A stretch of 58,966 nt of DNA from Acidobacteriota bacterium (GCA_031296105.1 JARLGJ010000067.1:1-58966), one strand, 5' to 3'. Numbered from the stretch's first letter, positions 24,962 through 35,873 are shown. Notes: a model not told the origin generated them from the sequence alone. Numbers and translations are program-made.

Positions 24962-26494
24962 ATGGCGAACTTGTTGCAGACCAAACCGCTGGAGATGCTG
25001 CTGAGCGAGGCCTCGGATACGGGCGAGCACAGCCTCAAGCGCGTACTCGGCCCCATCAACCTCATCATGCTCGGAGTGGGCGCCATCATCGGCGCCGGAA
25101 TCTTCGTGCTCACCGGTTCGGCCGCGGCACGCTATGCCGGACCCGGTATCGTGATCTCTTACGTGCTGGCTGGAATTGCCTGTGCGTTTGCCGGGTTGTG
25201 TTATGCGGAGTTCGCCTCGCTGATCCCCATTGCGGGTTCGGCCTATACCTACGGTTACGCCACGCTGGGCGAGATCTTTGCCTGGATCATCGGCTGGGAC
25301 TTGATCCTGGAATACGCCTTTGGCGCGGCCACGGTGGCCAGCGGCTGGAGCAGCACGCTGATCGCCTTCCTGCAGGACTACGGCATCAACCTGCCGCCGC
25401 AGATCTGCGACGTGCCCGGCGCGGTGTGGGTGATGTACGACGGACGCTGGTCGCCGATTACGACGCTGGCAGGCAAGGGAATTGACCTGGCATCGCTGCC
25501 TCACGCCACGGCGCACTTCAACCTGCTGGCGTTTCTGGCCATCACGGTTGTCACCATCATTCTGGTGGTGGGTATTGAGGAGTCGGCCAACTTCAACACC
25601 GCGATTGTGTTTGTGAAGCTCTTTGCGGTATTGACGTTCATTGCCGTGGCTGGCTCCTACGTGTGGAGCCACAAGGCGCAGGCCGCGGTGAACCTGACGC
25701 CGTTCATTCCCGTCAACTACGGATGGAGCGGCGTGGTGCGAGCCGCCGGCGTGGTGTTCTTCGCCTACATCGGCTTCGACGCGGTTTCCACCGCGGCGCA
25801 GGAGGCCAAGAATCCGCAGCGCGACATGCCGATCGGCATTCTGGGATCGCTCGTCATCTGCACCGTTCTCTACATCCTCGTATCGTTCCTGCTCACCGGC
25901 ACGGTGCACTACTCGCGCCTGAACGTGGGCGCTCCGGTGTCGCTGGCCATCCGCGAAACCGGCGTGAAGTGGGGCAGCTACGTGGTGAACGCCGGCGCCT
26001 TGGCAGGACTGAGCACGGTGATGCTGGTGATGCTGCTGGGGCAGTCGCGCGTGTTCTACTCGATGTCGCGCGACGGACTACTATGGAAGTGGGCGGGCGA
26101 CATTCATCCGCGCTTCCGCACGCCGTGGAAGTCGTCGATTGTGGTCGGCGTCTTCGTTGCCATCTTTGCCTCTCTGGTTCCCATCGGCATTCTGGGCGAA
26201 CTGGTTTCGATCGGCACGCTGCTGGCGTTTGTGATCGTCTGCGCGGGTATCTGGATTCTGCGGGTGCGCAAGCCGGAGCTGCACCGTCCGTTCAAAACGC
26301 CTCTGGTGCCGTTCGTCCCCATCATGGGGATTGTGGTTTCGCTGCTGATGATGGTCTTTCTGCCCTGGGAGACTTGGCTGCGCATGGTGGTGTGGCTCAT
26401 CATCGGCATGGTCATTTACTTCACTTACGGACGCCACCACAGCCGGGTGCAGGCCGCGGCGGCGGCAGAGAGAGCCGCCAACGGCGCCGACTAA
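24962..26494 (+). CDS. APC permease of the cationic amino-acid transporter (CAT/YfnA) type
   Basis: A 510-residue permease with about 12 membrane segments. The N-terminal soluble part ends SLKRVLGPINLIMLGVGAII and the first helix carries GAIIGAGIFVLTG, the CAT-type signature. Internal VFFAYIGFDAVSTAAQEAKNPQ is also characteristic. The C-terminal segment after the last helix is short and charged. GAGAAGGATCAGG precedes the ATG. It is only distantly related to the preceding permease, so the pair is not a recent duplication. A strong terminator follows. Confidence 0.9.
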   Translation: MANLLQTKPLEMLLSEASDTGEHSLKRVLGPINLIMLGVGAIIGAGIFVLTGSAAARYAGPGIVISYVLAGIACAFAGLCYAEFASLIPIAGSAYTYGYATLGEIFAWIIGWDLILEYAFGAATVASGWSSTLIAFLQDYGINLPPQICDVPGAVWVMYDGRWSPITTLAGKGIDLASLPHATAHFNLLAFLAITVVTIILVVGIEESANFNTAIVFVKLFAVLTFIAVAGSYVWSHKAQAAVNLTPFIPVNYGWSGVVRAAGVVFFAYIGFDAVSTAAQEAKNPQRDMPIGILGSLVICTVLYILVSFLLTGTVHYSRLNVGAPVSLAIRETGVKWGSYVVNAGALAGLSTVMLVMLLGQSRVFYSMSRDGLLWKWAGDIHPRFRTPWKSSIVVGVFVAIFASLVPIGILGELVSIGTLLAFVIVCAGIWILRVRKPELHRPFKTPLVPFVPIMGIVVSLLMMVFLPWETWLRMVVWLIIGMVIYFTYGRHHSRVQAAAAAERAANGAD

Positions 26495-26524
26495 AGCGTT
26501 TCGGTTTGTGCCCACTGGCACTGG

Positions 26525-26553
26525 AAGAGCCGCCTTGATGGCGGCTCTTTTTT
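26525..26553 (+). terminator. Strong intrinsic terminator after the CAT permease
   Basis: 10-bp stem AAGAGCCGCC/GGCGGCTCTT, loop TTGAT, then a T run. The rest of 26495-26778 is AT-richer than its surroundings and shows no gene; it probably holds the promoter of the following small genes. Confidence 0.8.
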
Positions 26554-26778
26554 AATGCGTAATGAGGCAGGCTTCATGCGACCGTTGGCGCAGGCACATA
26601 TCGAGATGTTTTGTTTCGAATTGCAATTTGGACAATGAGTACCGTGTTTTTCATGTTAGTAAAATAATCGCCACGATGACAAAATAGATACCCTGCATTC
26701 ACCTTATTCCATGTACTCTTGCGTGTGGGAATGCGGTTGTCCCGGCATCTACTTGCCTGTTCTCCGCGGGAGCCAGCG

Positions 26779-27072
26779 ATGCACTACATACTTTTCTATG
26801 ACGTAGCCGACGATTACGTTGCGCGCCGCGAACCTCATCGTGCGGCGCACCTGGCACTGGCGAGCGCGGCCTTTGACCGCGGCGAACTGGTGCTGGGCGG
26901 GGCTCTCACGGATCCCACAGATACCGCCATTCTGGTTTTCCGCACGCACGAAGCAGCCGAGGCTTTTGTGCTCGCCGATCCCTATGTGCTGAACGGGATG
27001 GTGAAGCACTGGCGGGTGCGCGAGTGGATGACGGTGATTGGCGAAGGCTCCACGCCAGTGGGCATGCCGTAA
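26779..27072 (+). CDS. YciI-like protein
   Basis: A 97-residue protein of the YciI/ferredoxin-like dimeric alpha-beta barrel fold (MHYILFYDVADDY, then RAAHLALASAAFDRGELVLGGAL and FVLADPYVLNGMV). Members are small putative enzymes without a defined substrate. The start at 26779 follows CGGGAGCCAGCG; a longer reading from 26719 is less likely because it puts an unrelated leader before the conserved beta strand. Confidence 0.8.
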   Translation: MHYILFYDVADDYVARREPHRAAHLALASAAFDRGELVLGGALTDPTDTAILVFRTHEAAEAFVLADPYVLNGMVKHWRVREWMTVIGEGSTPVGMP

Positions 27073-27125
27073 CCGTTGGAGCGGCTGGAAGATTCCGGCC
27101 GGAAATTCAAGAGTCGGGTCCAATC

Positions 27126-27566
27126 ATGGGTGAAAGTTCTAGTGAAGAAAACTGCTCCCACTCCACGGTTCTCGTGGAGTGGGAGCCGGGGCAGAAAATC
27201 CTGCGCGTTACCTGGATTGGTGACGTAAGCCTGAGAGCGCTGAACGAGCAAATCGAGTCCTTCCGGCGGCGTCCGTTTGCCGGTCAACTGAAGGGCATGA
27301 TTGTGGATTTCAGGCTGGTGCGCAACGTGCACCTGACGGCGGGCGAGCTGGCGACGGTTGCCGAACACAAGCCGGTTTTTCCAGCGGTTTTTCCGCGCGC
27401 CATGGTGGCCGAGCAGGATTTGCATTTTGGCCTGCTGCGTATGTACGAGAGCATGAGCGCAGAGACACAAACAGAAACCACCGTGGTGCGCTCGCTGGAG
27501 GAAGCATACAGCTTGTTCAAACTACAGGAGCCGGTGTTTGAACCGCTGCCGCCCGCGGCCGAATAA
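27126..27566 (+). CDS. Hypothetical protein with possible STAS-like fold
   Basis: A 146-residue soluble protein that I cannot assign firmly. The pattern of VEWEPGQKILRVTWIGDVSLRALNEQIESF, then MIVDFRLVRNVHLTAGELATVAEH, then ETTVVRSLEEAYSLF is alternating strand and helix similar to STAS/SpoIIAA-like domains and to host-factor-type DUFs. The ATG at 27126 fits the start of this pattern. It follows the YciI gene by 53 bases on the same strand. A MITE-like repeat begins 7 bases after its stop. Confidence 0.6.
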   Translation: MGESSSEENCSHSTVLVEWEPGQKILRVTWIGDVSLRALNEQIESFRRRPFAGQLKGMIVDFRLVRNVHLTAGELATVAEHKPVFPAVFPRAMVAEQDLHFGLLRMYESMSAETQTETTVVRSLEEAYSLFKLQEPVFEPLPPAAE

Positions 27567-27573
27567 AATACTC

Positions 27574-27699
27574 TAAGGAAGCTCTGAATAAGCCTGCAAA
27601 CAAATTTCCTCAGGGGCTAAAGCCCTTGAATTCTCTCGGCTTTTACGGCACGGCTGAAGCCGTGCCCTGGCAGCTTCCGAGTTGATCAGAGTCTCACTA
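27574..27699. repeat. TA-bounded MITE-like element, family 2, copy 1
   Basis: A 126-base element bounded by TA on each side. Its ends are TAAGGAAGCTCTGAATAAG and, read inward from the right, TAGTGAGACTCTGATCAA, an imperfect terminal inverted repeat. Inside are two small hairpins with AGGGGCT-AA-AGCCCTT (27612-27627) and GGCACGGCT-GA-AGCCGTGCC (27647-27666). The right-hand TA is also the TA of the TAG stop of the minus-strand dioxygenase gene. Copy 2 is at 32844-33116. Confidence 0.7.
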
Positions 27700-28485
27700 A
27701 CCGAAGCGCACAGTCAGCATCGACATCGATCCGCCTTCAAAGCCTTCCACCGGGAAGCTGAGCGCATCGCTCTTCCGTCGCGCGCCCACCGCGTAAAGCA
27801 GCGGCAGGTAGTGATCGGGCGAAGGCACGGAGGGCGCGGATTCTTCGCCCATCGCGGTGTCATAGGCGATCAAGGGATGTGGCGTGTCCGCCAGCAGTGC
27901 ATCACGCACCTGCTGCTCAAAGCGCGCGGCCCAGGGATAGGGCGGAGCCTCCGGCGCGTCCCACTGATACGCATACAAATTGTGCACGATGTTGCCGCTG
28001 GCGACGATGAGGACGCCTTCGTCGCGCAAAGGGGCCAGCCGCTGCCCTAGTTCGTAGTGAAACTGCGCGGGGCGGCCGAGGTCGATGCTGAGCTGTACCA
28101 CGGGCACGTCCGCCTGGGGATAGATGTGGCGGAGCACGGACCAGGTTCCATGGTCGAGTCCCCAGGACTGATCGGCGCGGACCTCGAACGGATGCAGGAG
28201 CTGTGCTACGCGGGCGGCGAGTTCGGGAGAGCCAGGCGCGGGATACTCGACGTTGTAGAGCGCGGCGGGGAAGCCACCGAAGTCGTGAATGGTGCGCGGC
28301 GCGGCCATGGCGGTGACGGCAGTCTCGGTGATATACCAGTGCGCGGAGACGGCCAGGATGGCGCGCGGACGCGGGATTGAGACTCCCAACGCGCTCCAGG
28401 CACGGGCGTAGCGGTCGTCGCCAATGGCGTGCATGGGACTGCCGTGACCGAAGAAGAACACGGGCATCGAGGGGGCTGCGTTCAT
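27697..28485 (-). CDS. Extradiol ring-cleavage dioxygenase, DODA/YgiD (LigB) type
   Basis: A 262-residue member of the LigB superfamily, related to 4,5-DOPA extradiol dioxygenase and E. coli YgiD. Metal-site histidines are visible in FFGHGSPMHAI, SAHWYI, LDHGTWSVLRHIYP and GNIVHNLYAY. These enzymes use Fe(II) or Zn(II) and open catechol rings; the natural substrate is uncertain. The stop codon TAG coincides with the end of a repeat element. The gene stands alone, convergent with the small genes to its left and divergent from rubrerythrin. Confidence 0.85.
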   Translation of the reverse strand: MNAAPSMPVFFFGHGSPMHAIGDDRYARAWSALGVSIPRPRAILAVSAHWYITETAVTAMAAPRTIHDFGGFPAALYNVEYPAPGSPELAARVAQLLHPFEVRADQSWGLDHGTWSVLRHIYPQADVPVVQLSIDLGRPAQFHYELGQRLAPLRDEGVLIVASGNIVHNLYAYQWDAPEAPPYPWAARFEQQVRDALLADTPHPLIAYDTAMGEESAPSVPSPDHYLPLLYAVGARRKSDALSFPVEGFEGGSMSMLTVRFG

Positions 28486-28611
28486 GGAACGATTGTAGCG
28501 CCTGGCGGCTAGCGGAAGACTCAGCCGCGAAAAGGGTCACCGGGAAAATGTTTGTCCGTCACAGCCTTAAGACGGCCCGGCAGGATAACGTTTTGACTTG
28601 GAGGCTATCCC

Positions 28612-29169
28612 ATGAGCAGCACAGCGCCCATACTTTCCCAGACATTGAAGAACCTGCAAACGGCCTACAACGGCGAGAGCAATGCCCGCGTACGCTACCT
28701 GGCGTTTGGCGAAAAGGCCAAGGCCGAGGGCTTTCTGCGGGCGGCCAACCTGTTTCGCGCCGCCGCCCGCGCCGAGGAGGTTCACGCCACGGGGCTGGCC
28801 AAGGTGATTACGCGCCTGGGCGCCACGCCGGAGGCGAAGATTGAGACGCCGTTGGTGCGCAGCACGGCAGAAAACCTGGCCGAAGCCAAAAAGGGCGAAG
28901 AGTATGAGCGCGACGTGATGTATCCGGACTTTATTCAGGAGGCCGAAGCGGCGGGTGAGTCGGGGGCGGTGCGCATCTTCCGCCTGGCGGCGGCGGCTGA
29001 AGCCGTGCACGCCGAACTGTACGGCGCGGCCCTGGCCAACCTGGAGGCGCAACGCGCGGCGGTGAAGTTCTTTGTGTGCCCAGTGTGCGGCGAGGTGACG
29101 GACGACGCGACGCTGCACTCATGCCCGATCTGCAACGCTCCGGTAGAGAAGTTCGAAGTGATCGAGTAA
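28612..29169 (+). CDS. Rubrerythrin
   Basis: A 185-residue ferritin-like di-iron protein with a C-terminal rubredoxin-like Cys4 iron site. Di-iron ligands lie in NGESNAR, AEEVHATG and later EAEAAGESGAVRIF and AEAVHAELY. The rubredoxin-like part is VCPVCGEV...SCPICNAP. Rubrerythrins reduce hydrogen peroxide with electrons from rubredoxin or similar carriers. CTTGGAGGCTATCCC precedes the ATG. It is followed by a strong terminator, so it is probably monocistronic. Confidence 0.95.
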   Translation: MSSTAPILSQTLKNLQTAYNGESNARVRYLAFGEKAKAEGFLRAANLFRAAARAEEVHATGLAKVITRLGATPEAKIETPLVRSTAENLAEAKKGEEYERDVMYPDFIQEAEAAGESGAVRIFRLAAAAEAVHAELYGAALANLEAQRAAVKFFVCPVCGEVTDDATLHSCPICNAPVEKFEVIE

Positions 29170-29196
29170 GCACGGCGACACGGCACTCGAAGGTTT

Positions 29197-29234
29197 ACGA
29201 ATCCGGCAGGCGAACTGCCGGATTCGTGTTTTTG
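29197..29234 (+). terminator. Strong intrinsic terminator after rubrerythrin
   Basis: Perfect 13-bp stem ACGAATCCGGCAG/CTGCCGGATTCGT with loop GCGAA, followed by GTTTTT. The remaining stretch to sucC at 29537 shows no gene; it presumably holds the sucCD promoter. Confidence 0.85.
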
Positions 29235-29536
29235 GACTCCGGAGCGGAACGGACCGCAACGCGGAGGCCTGGCTGAAGGAAAACATCCACAGGCCGCGGC
29301 CGGGGTGTGCCGGGCTCATGCTGCCAGGCGTCAACTCCTTGAAAATTCAGCGGCTTTGCCCCATCGATTCTGCTTGGTGCTGGGCCGAGGTACGCATATA
29401 ATCAACCGTCTTACTGCGGCGGGGTGAAACCTGCTGTCCTCGGGGCAGCGGGTTGCGTCATGCGGAGCGGTCGAGGTGTGTCTGCACGCGCGTCCTGCCC
29501 AACGGCCTTATAGACCAAAACAACGAGAATGCATCG

Positions 29537-30715
29537 ATGAAAATTCACGAGTACCAGGGGAAGGCGATACTGGCGAAGTATGGCGTTGCCGTACCGCGTG
29601 GCACCATGGTGGAATCGCGCGAGGCGGCCGAACGCGCGGCCAAAGACCTGATGGATGCAGGCGCCAGCGGCATTGTGGTGAAGGCGCAAATCCACGCCGG
29701 CGGACGCGGCATGGGCGGCGGCGTGAAGATTGCGAAGACCTACGAGCAGGCCTCCGAACTGGCGGGCAAGATTCTGGGTATGCAACTGGTGACCCACCAG
29801 ACGGGCCCGGAGGGCAAGAAGGTGCGGCGCCTGCTCATTGAAGAGACGCTGCCGATTGCCAGCGAAATGTACCTGGGCATCCTGCTGGACCGCGCGGCCT
29901 CGCGGCCGGTGTTCATGGCCTCGGCGGCGGGCGGCATGGAGATCGAAGAAGTGGCGGCCAAGAATCCCAACGCCATCATCAAGGAATACATCGATCCCGC
30001 GGTGGGGATGCAGGCGTTCCAGGCGCGCAAGATCGCCTTCAAGCTGGGACTGAAGCCGGAGTTCATTGCGCCGGCGGTGAAGTTCATGCTGGCCTTGTAC
30101 AAGGCCTATGAGGAGACGGACGCGTCTCTGGTGGAAATCAACCCGTTCATCACTACCACGGACGGAAGGGTGTTCGCGCTTGACGCCAAGGTGAACTTCG
30201 ACGACAACGCGCTGTACCGGCAGCCGGAAGAAAAGGAACTGCGCGACATTACCGAGGAAGAGGCGCTTGAGGTTGAAGCCAGCAAGTACAGCCTGAACTA
30301 CATCAAGCTGGACGGCAACGTGGGCTGCATGGTGAACGGCGCGGGACTGGCGATGGCCACCATGGACATCATCAAGTTTGCCGGCGGCGAACCGGCGAAC
30401 TTCCTGGACGTGGGCGGCGGCGCCAATGCCGAGCAGGTGACGCACGCGTTCGAGATTCTGCTGGCGGACCACAACGTGAAGGCCGTGCTGATTAATATTT
30501 TCGGCGGCATTCTGCGGGTGGACACCCTGGCCAACGGAGTGGTGGAAGCGGCGCGCAAGACGCACATCCAGTTGCCGATCGTGCTGCGTCTGGAAGGCAC
30601 CAACGTAGAGCAGGGACGGGAGATCCTGCAGGCGAGCGGGCTGAATTTTATTGTGGCCCAGACGATGAAGGACGCAGCCGAAAAAGTGGTGGCGGCGGCA
30701 GGAGGAGCGCGATGA
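29537..30715 (+). CDS. sucC: Succinyl-CoA synthetase beta subunit (ADP-forming)
   Basis: A 392-residue ATP-grasp subunit of the TCA-cycle enzyme that converts succinyl-CoA to succinate with ATP formation. It begins [17 protein letters not shown], contains [15 protein letters not shown] (nucleotide loop) and ends with [12 protein letters not shown] and [16 protein letters not shown], which are typical. The ATG at 29537 matches the conserved N-terminus; a reading from 29453 adds an unconserved leader. Stop overlaps sucD start (ATGA). Confidence 0.97.
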   Translation: MKIHEYQGKAILAKYGVAVPRGTMVESREAAERAAKDLMDAGASGIVVKAQIHAGGRGMGGGVKIAKTYEQASELAGKILGMQLVTHQTGPEGKKVRRLLIEETLPIASEMYLGILLDRAASRPVFMASAAGGMEIEEVAAKNPNAIIKEYIDPAVGMQAFQARKIAFKLGLKPEFIAPAVKFMLALYKAYEETDASLVEINPFITTTDGRVFALDAKVNFDDNALYRQPEEKELRDITEEEALEVEASKYSLNYIKLDGNVGCMVNGAGLAMATMDIIKFAGGEPANFLDVGGGANAEQVTHAFEILLADHNVKAVLINIFGGILRVDTLANGVVEAARKTHIQLPIVLRLEGTNVEQGREILQASGLNFIVAQTMKDAAEKVVAAAGGAR

Positions 30716-31593
30716 GCATTCTCGTCGATCAGAACACGAAGTTGATCGTGCAGGGCCTGACGGGCCGCGAAGGAACCTTCCACGCCAAGGCCTGCGCCGA
30801 GTACGGAACGCAGGTGGTGGGCGGCGTAACTCCGGGCAAGGGCGGCACGGTGCACGAGGGCTGGCCGGTGTTCAACACCGTGTCCGACGCCGTGGAAAAG
30901 ACGGGCGCCAACGCGACGGTGATTTTCGTTCCCCCGCCGTTTGCAGCCGATGCCATCATGGAAGCCGCCGACGCGGAGATTCCGCTGATTGTGTGCATCA
31001 CGGAAGGCATTCCGGCGCGCGACATGGTGAAAGCCTGGCGCTACCTGGAGGGCCGCAAGTCGCGGCTGATCGGGCCGAACTGTCCGGGCATCATCTCGCC
31101 GGGCAAGTGCAAGATTGGCATCATGCCGGCGCGCATACACCGTCCGGGACGGATTGGCATTGTGTCGCGCTCGGGCACGCTGACGTATGAAGCCGTGCAC
31201 CAGGTCACGCAGCTTGGTCTGGGGCAGAGCACGGCCATCGGCATCGGCGGCGACCCGATCATCGGCACCAATTTTGTGGATGCGCTGGGACTGTTCCAGG
31301 CCGATCCGGAGACGGACGCCATCATCATGATTGGCGAGATCGGCGGCAACGCCGAGGAGACGGCGGCGGAGTTCATCAAGGCCAACGTGAAAAAGCCGGT
31401 GGTGGGCTTCATCGCCGGGCAGACCGCGCCTCCGGGACGCCGCATGGGACACGCTGGAGCGATCATCAGCGGCGGCAAGGGCACGGCGGAAGAGAAGTTC
31501 AAGGCGCTGAAGGCCGCCGGCGTGGCGATTGTGAAGACTCCCGCGCTGATGGGCGAGACGCTATTGGAAGCCATGGGCGCGAAAAAGAGCTAG
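30712..31593 (+). CDS. sucD: Succinyl-CoA synthetase alpha subunit
   Basis: A 293-residue Rossmann-fold subunit that binds CoA and carries the phosphohistidine. It opens with [21 protein letters not shown], and the active-site His lies in [30 protein letters not shown] is the expected ligase motif. Coupled to sucC by a 4-base overlap and followed by ndk 73 bases later, a convenient neighbour because Ndk uses the ATP made here. Confidence 0.97.
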   Translation: MSILVDQNTKLIVQGLTGREGTFHAKACAEYGTQVVGGVTPGKGGTVHEGWPVFNTVSDAVEKTGANATVIFVPPPFAADAIMEAADAEIPLIVCITEGIPARDMVKAWRYLEGRKSRLIGPNCPGIISPGKCKIGIMPARIHRPGRIGIVSRSGTLTYEAVHQVTQLGLGQSTAIGIGGDPIIGTNFVDALGLFQADPETDAIIMIGEIGGNAEETAAEFIKANVKKPVVGFIAGQTAPPGRRMGHAGAIISGGKGTAEEKFKALKAAGVAIVKTPALMGETLLEAMGAKKS

Positions 31594-31666
31594 AGAAACT
31601 GATAAGCTGGTAAGGTGCGCGCCGGGGACGCTCGTGCGCGCAGTACAAAATCACGTCAGGACTGTT

Positions 31667-32092
31667 ATGGAAACCTTGCAACGCACGCTTGCCATTGTGA
31701 AGCCCGACGCCGTCGCCAAGGGCGCGGCGGGCGACATCATCGCCACCATTGAAAAGAACGGATTCCGCATCATCGGCATCAAGATGCTGCACCTGAAAAA
31801 GGCCCAGGCCTCCGCGTTCTACGCGGTGCACGTGGGCAAGCCGTTTTACGATTCGCTGACGGCCTTCATGACCGAAGGCCCGGTTGTGGCCATGGCCCTC
31901 GAAAAGGCCAACGCCATTGCCGACTGGCGCAAGCTGATGGGCGCCACCAACCCGTCCAAGGCCGAGGAAGGCACCATCCGCAAGAAGCACGCCGAGAGCA
32001 TTGAGCGCAACGCCGTGCACGGCTCCGACGCCGATGACACCGCCCGCTTCGAGCTGAGCTTCTTCTTCTCTGGTTACGAACTGGCGAAGTAG
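31667..32092 (+). CDS. ndk: Nucleoside diphosphate kinase
   Basis: A 141-residue kinase that balances NTP pools by ping-pong phosphotransfer. The catalytic H118 is in [11 protein letters not shown], and the N-terminal [10 protein letters not shown] is standard. Start at ATG 31667; an in-frame start at 31634 lies upstream of the conserved first strand. Probably shares a transcript with sucCD. Confidence 0.97.
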   Translation: METLQRTLAIVKPDAVAKGAAGDIIATIEKNGFRIIGIKMLHLKKAQASAFYAVHVGKPFYDSLTAFMTEGPVVAMALEKANAIADWRKLMGATNPSKAEEGTIRKKHAESIERNAVHGSDADDTARFELSFFFSGYELAK

Positions 32093-32112
32093 GTTTGATT
32101 TCAGGAGCTCCA

Positions 32113-32200
32113 TCCCAGGTTAGCGGCCAACAACGGGCCGCGAACCTGGGGCACAACCGGTGAACCTGATTCACAACCGGTGAACCTGGGGCACACTCGG
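32113..32200. repeat. CCCAGGTT palindrome, copy 3, plus short tandem repeat
   Basis: The arms CCCAGGTTAGC and GAACCTGGGGCACA lie at 32114-32155. They are followed by two tandem copies of CACAACCGGTGAACCTG (about 32152-32190), the last running into GGGGCACAC. The family is intergenic in all four copies. Confidence 0.7.
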
Positions 32201-32212
32201 GACATTGCATAC

Positions 32213-32240
32213 AAAAGGTGCGGCTTCGGCCGCACCTTTT
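32213..32240. terminator. Bidirectional terminator between ndk and the VOC gene
   Basis: Perfect 12-bp stem AAAAGGTGCGGC/GCCGCACCTTTT closed by TTCG. A and T runs at the two sides allow it to work on both strands for the convergent genes. Confidence 0.85.
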
Positions 32241-32266
32241 GATTTGCGCTGACTTTTTTGCGGCGA

Positions 32267-32740
32267 TTACTTGCTGGCCGTGCCGCACTGGTTCTGGCGC
32301 ATGAACTCCTCGCCGCGGCGCTTCTGCTCTTCCTCGCTGAGGACTTCGAGCACGGAGCTGATGCCCCAGGTGTGGCCGAAGGGATCGGTGACACAGGCGT
32401 AGCGGTCTCCCCAGAAGGCGTCGTTCGGTTCCATCAGAGACGTGGCCCCGGCGGCCATGGCCGCGTGGTACACCGGGTCGCAGTCGGCAACCACCATTTG
32501 CAGATGAACCGACGAGCCGCCGTAGTGTTTGGGGCTGAAGCACTGCATGGGCGGAAATTCATCGTTGAGGAAGAACTTCATGCCGCCGAGGAGCAGTTCG
32601 GCGTGCATGACTTTGCCGTCCGTCCCGCGCGAGACGGGACTGGCGGAGGTGGCGCCGAAAGCCTGCTGGTAAAAGGCAATGGCCGCGTCGGCATCGTGGA
32701 CGGTGAGGGAGGGCGTAATGGCCTGGCGCTGTTGTTCCAT
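32267..32740 (-). CDS. VOC-superfamily protein (PhnB-like)
   Basis: A 157-residue glyoxalase/bleomycin-resistance-fold protein of the PhnB-like type. It contains LTVHDADAAIAFYQQAFGA, HAELLLGGMKFFLNDE and GDRYACVTDPFGHTWGISS. The last is the characteristic second beta-alpha-beta-beta-beta motif. The substrate is not known. It stands alone, convergent with ndk. A GAG-rich stretch precedes the ATG. Confidence 0.88.
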   Translation of the reverse strand: MEQQRQAITPSLTVHDADAAIAFYQQAFGATSASPVSRGTDGKVMHAELLLGGMKFFLNDEFPPMQCFSPKHYGGSSVHLQMVVADCDPVYHAAMAAGATSLMEPNDAFWGDRYACVTDPFGHTWGISSVLEVLSEEEQKRRGEEFMRQNQCGTASK

Positions 32741-32843
32741 GGGGACTCGCTTCGGTGACCGCCGCGGTGGGCGGGACTGCCGCTGTTGCCGGCTCTACGT
32801 TGGATGCAGTCCACGCCCGTGGTGTTCGCGGAAATTTTCGCCC

Positions 32844-33116
32844 TAGGGAGACTCTGATCAAGCCGGAATCTGTCAGGGCATGGCTTCAGCCATGCCGCTA
32901 AGCCGGCAACATAATGCCGCGGCTTTAGCCGCTGGGGGAAGGTCCGTCAAGAATAAAACCGCTTTCCCTCAGGGGCTGAAGCCCCTGTGTTTATGCGGCT
33001 TGTACGGCACGGATAAATCCGTGCCCTGACAAAACATCTTCCCATCAAAATCTATCGGTGGCCGGGTTAACGTCCGTAGAATAGCTCGCAAGACTGACTT
33101 ATTCAGAACCGCCCTA
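32844..33116. repeat. TA-bounded MITE-like element, family 2, copy 2
   Basis: A 273-base element bounded by TA. The left end is TAGGGAGACTCTGATCAAG and the right end, read inward, is TAGGGCGGTTCTGAATAAG. Inside is a chain of four hairpins with 2-base centres at 32877-32896, 32919-32932, 32970-32987 and 33006-33025. The last, GGCACGGAT-AA-ATCCGTGCC, matches a hairpin of copy 1 with one change per arm. The right TA is also the TA of the TAG stop of the minus-strand ABM gene. No other content was seen between 32741 and 33113. Confidence 0.7.
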
Positions 33117-33401
33117 GCTGACGGGTGTAAAGAGTTCCTTGGTGCGGGTGGCCACCAGGTGATCGATGCCGCTGGTGACGTAGCGCAGGTAGTGCGGCGA
33201 GAGGCGATGCACGTCGAGCGCGGACTGGTCGCGGTAGGTCTCGTAGAAGAGGAAGTGCAGGGGATTCTCCTGCGACTGGTGGGCGGCGTACTGAATGCAG
33301 CCGGGCTCCTTGCGCGTCTCTTCGGAGACGGCCTTCAGGAGTTCCTTGCACTCGGCCTCGGTGCCGGGCTTGACGGTCATGTGAACGAGCAGTGCGATCA
33401 T
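33114..33401 (-). CDS. ABM-fold (YgiN-like) monooxygenase-type small protein
   Basis: A 95-residue protein of the antibiotic-biosynthesis monooxygenase/dimeric alpha-beta barrel family: MIALLVHMTVKPGTEAECKELL, then SEETRKEPGCIQYAAHQ and HFLFYETYRDQSALDVHRLSPHYLRY. Start at 33401 is preceded by AGGAGAACACG; a longer reading adds an unrelated leader. Relatives include quinol monooxygenases; the substrate is unknown. Its TAG stop lies at the end of a repeat element. Confidence 0.88.
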   Translation of the reverse strand: MIALLVHMTVKPGTEAECKELLKAVSEETRKEPGCIQYAAHQSQENPLHFLFYETYRDQSALDVHRLSPHYLRYVTSGIDHLVATRTKELFTPVS

Positions 33402-33524
33402 CGTGTTCTCCTCACGTGTTGCGATACGTTCCAGCCTACCGCTTCCCGTGCACGTAGAAAAGCCTGCCGGGAATAGAAAAGCCCGCACATGGCGGGCTTC
33501 TCAGAATGCGCAATGCGCGCAGGC

Positions 33525-34874
<1,350 letters not shown>

Positions 34875-35063
34875 TCACGCACGCAGACCTGCTGCGTTGG
34901 ATGTGTACGCCGACTTGATTTGAAGTCTCGGGAAAAGATGGCCTGGGGAAGGGACTCCTTACCAGCCGTGTACAACAAATTTTAACGCATCCGGGGCGGC
35001 ACGCAAAACCTGAGCGGTGGAAAGCGGCACGAAAGGCGCCGGCGCTGGTTTACACTGGCAAAC

Positions 35064-35873
35064 ATGCCTGAATTGCCCGAGGTGGAAACCGTCGCCCGCG
35101 GACTGCATAAACGGCTGGCGGGCGACCGCATCCGCGAAGTCTGGATTGGCCCTCACAAAAAACTGCTGCAATCGCCAGCGCGGCAAATGGAGCGGGTGCT
35201 GAACGGCGCGCTTATCGTGGCTTTCCGCCGCGTGGGAAAGCACATTGTGGGGCAACTGGAGACCGCCGAAGGGCCGGCGCAGTGGGTGATCCACCTGGGA
35301 ATGACCGGGCGCTGCCTGGTGTACGACGCAGCGGCGGAGATGGAAAAGCATACGCACCTGGTGGCGACCATGGAATCCGGCTGCGAAATGCGCTACGTCG
35401 ATCCGCGGCGCTTTGGCAAGCTGAAGGTGCTGACCAGGGGCGAATTCCACGCCGCGGGGGCGGAGCCTTTGGGCGCGGACCGCGAGAAGTTCTACGAGCG
35501 CTTTCACCGGCGCAAAACGCCCATCAAAAGCGCCCTGCTGAATCAAACGCTGCTGACGGGAATTGGCAACATCTACGCCGACGAAAGCCTCTTCCGCGCC
35601 GGAATACGCCCGCGACGGCGGGCAGACCGGGTAACCCGCGCGGAATATGAGCGCCTCTATGATGGCATCCAACAGGTTTTGACCGAGGCCATTGCGGCCG
35701 GCGGGTCGAGCGTGTCGGATTACGTGGGAGCCGAGGGCGAGCGCGGGTTTTTCCAGTTGCAGCACCGGGTGTACCAGCGCACGGGAGAGCCTTGCCTGGT
35801 GTGCGGCGCGGAGATTCAACGAGTGGTACTGGGCGGGCGGAGCAGCCACTACTGCCCGCACTGCCAGCGGTAA
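35064..35873 (+). CDS. mutM: Formamidopyrimidine-DNA glycosylase
   Basis: A 269-residue base-excision repair glycosylase/AP lyase that removes 8-oxoguanine. The N-terminus PELPEVETVARGL supplies the catalytic Pro and Glu, and K59 (RRVGKH) is the expected beta-region lysine. The zinc finger has C244, C247, C264 and C267 and ends in CPHCQR. Start is the ATG required by the N-terminal Pro chemistry. Confidence 0.96.
   Translation: MPELPEVETVARGLHKRLAGDRIREVWIGPHKKLLQSPARQMERVLNGALIVAFRRVGKHIVGQLETAEGPAQWVIHLGMTGRCLVYDAAAEMEKHTHLVATMESGCEMRYVDPRRFGKLKVLTRGEFHAAGAEPLGADREKFYERFHRRKTPIKSALLNQTLLTGIGNIYADESLFRAGIRPRRRADRVTRAEYERLYDGIQQVLTEAIAAGGSSVSDYVGAEGERGFFQLQHRVYQRTGEPCLVCGAEIQRVVLGGRSSHYCPHCQR

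Noticed and set aside
32877..33025. CRISPR-like array
   Set aside because: The repeated units are self-complementary hairpins of differing sequence with irregular spacing, not direct repeats with uniform spacers.
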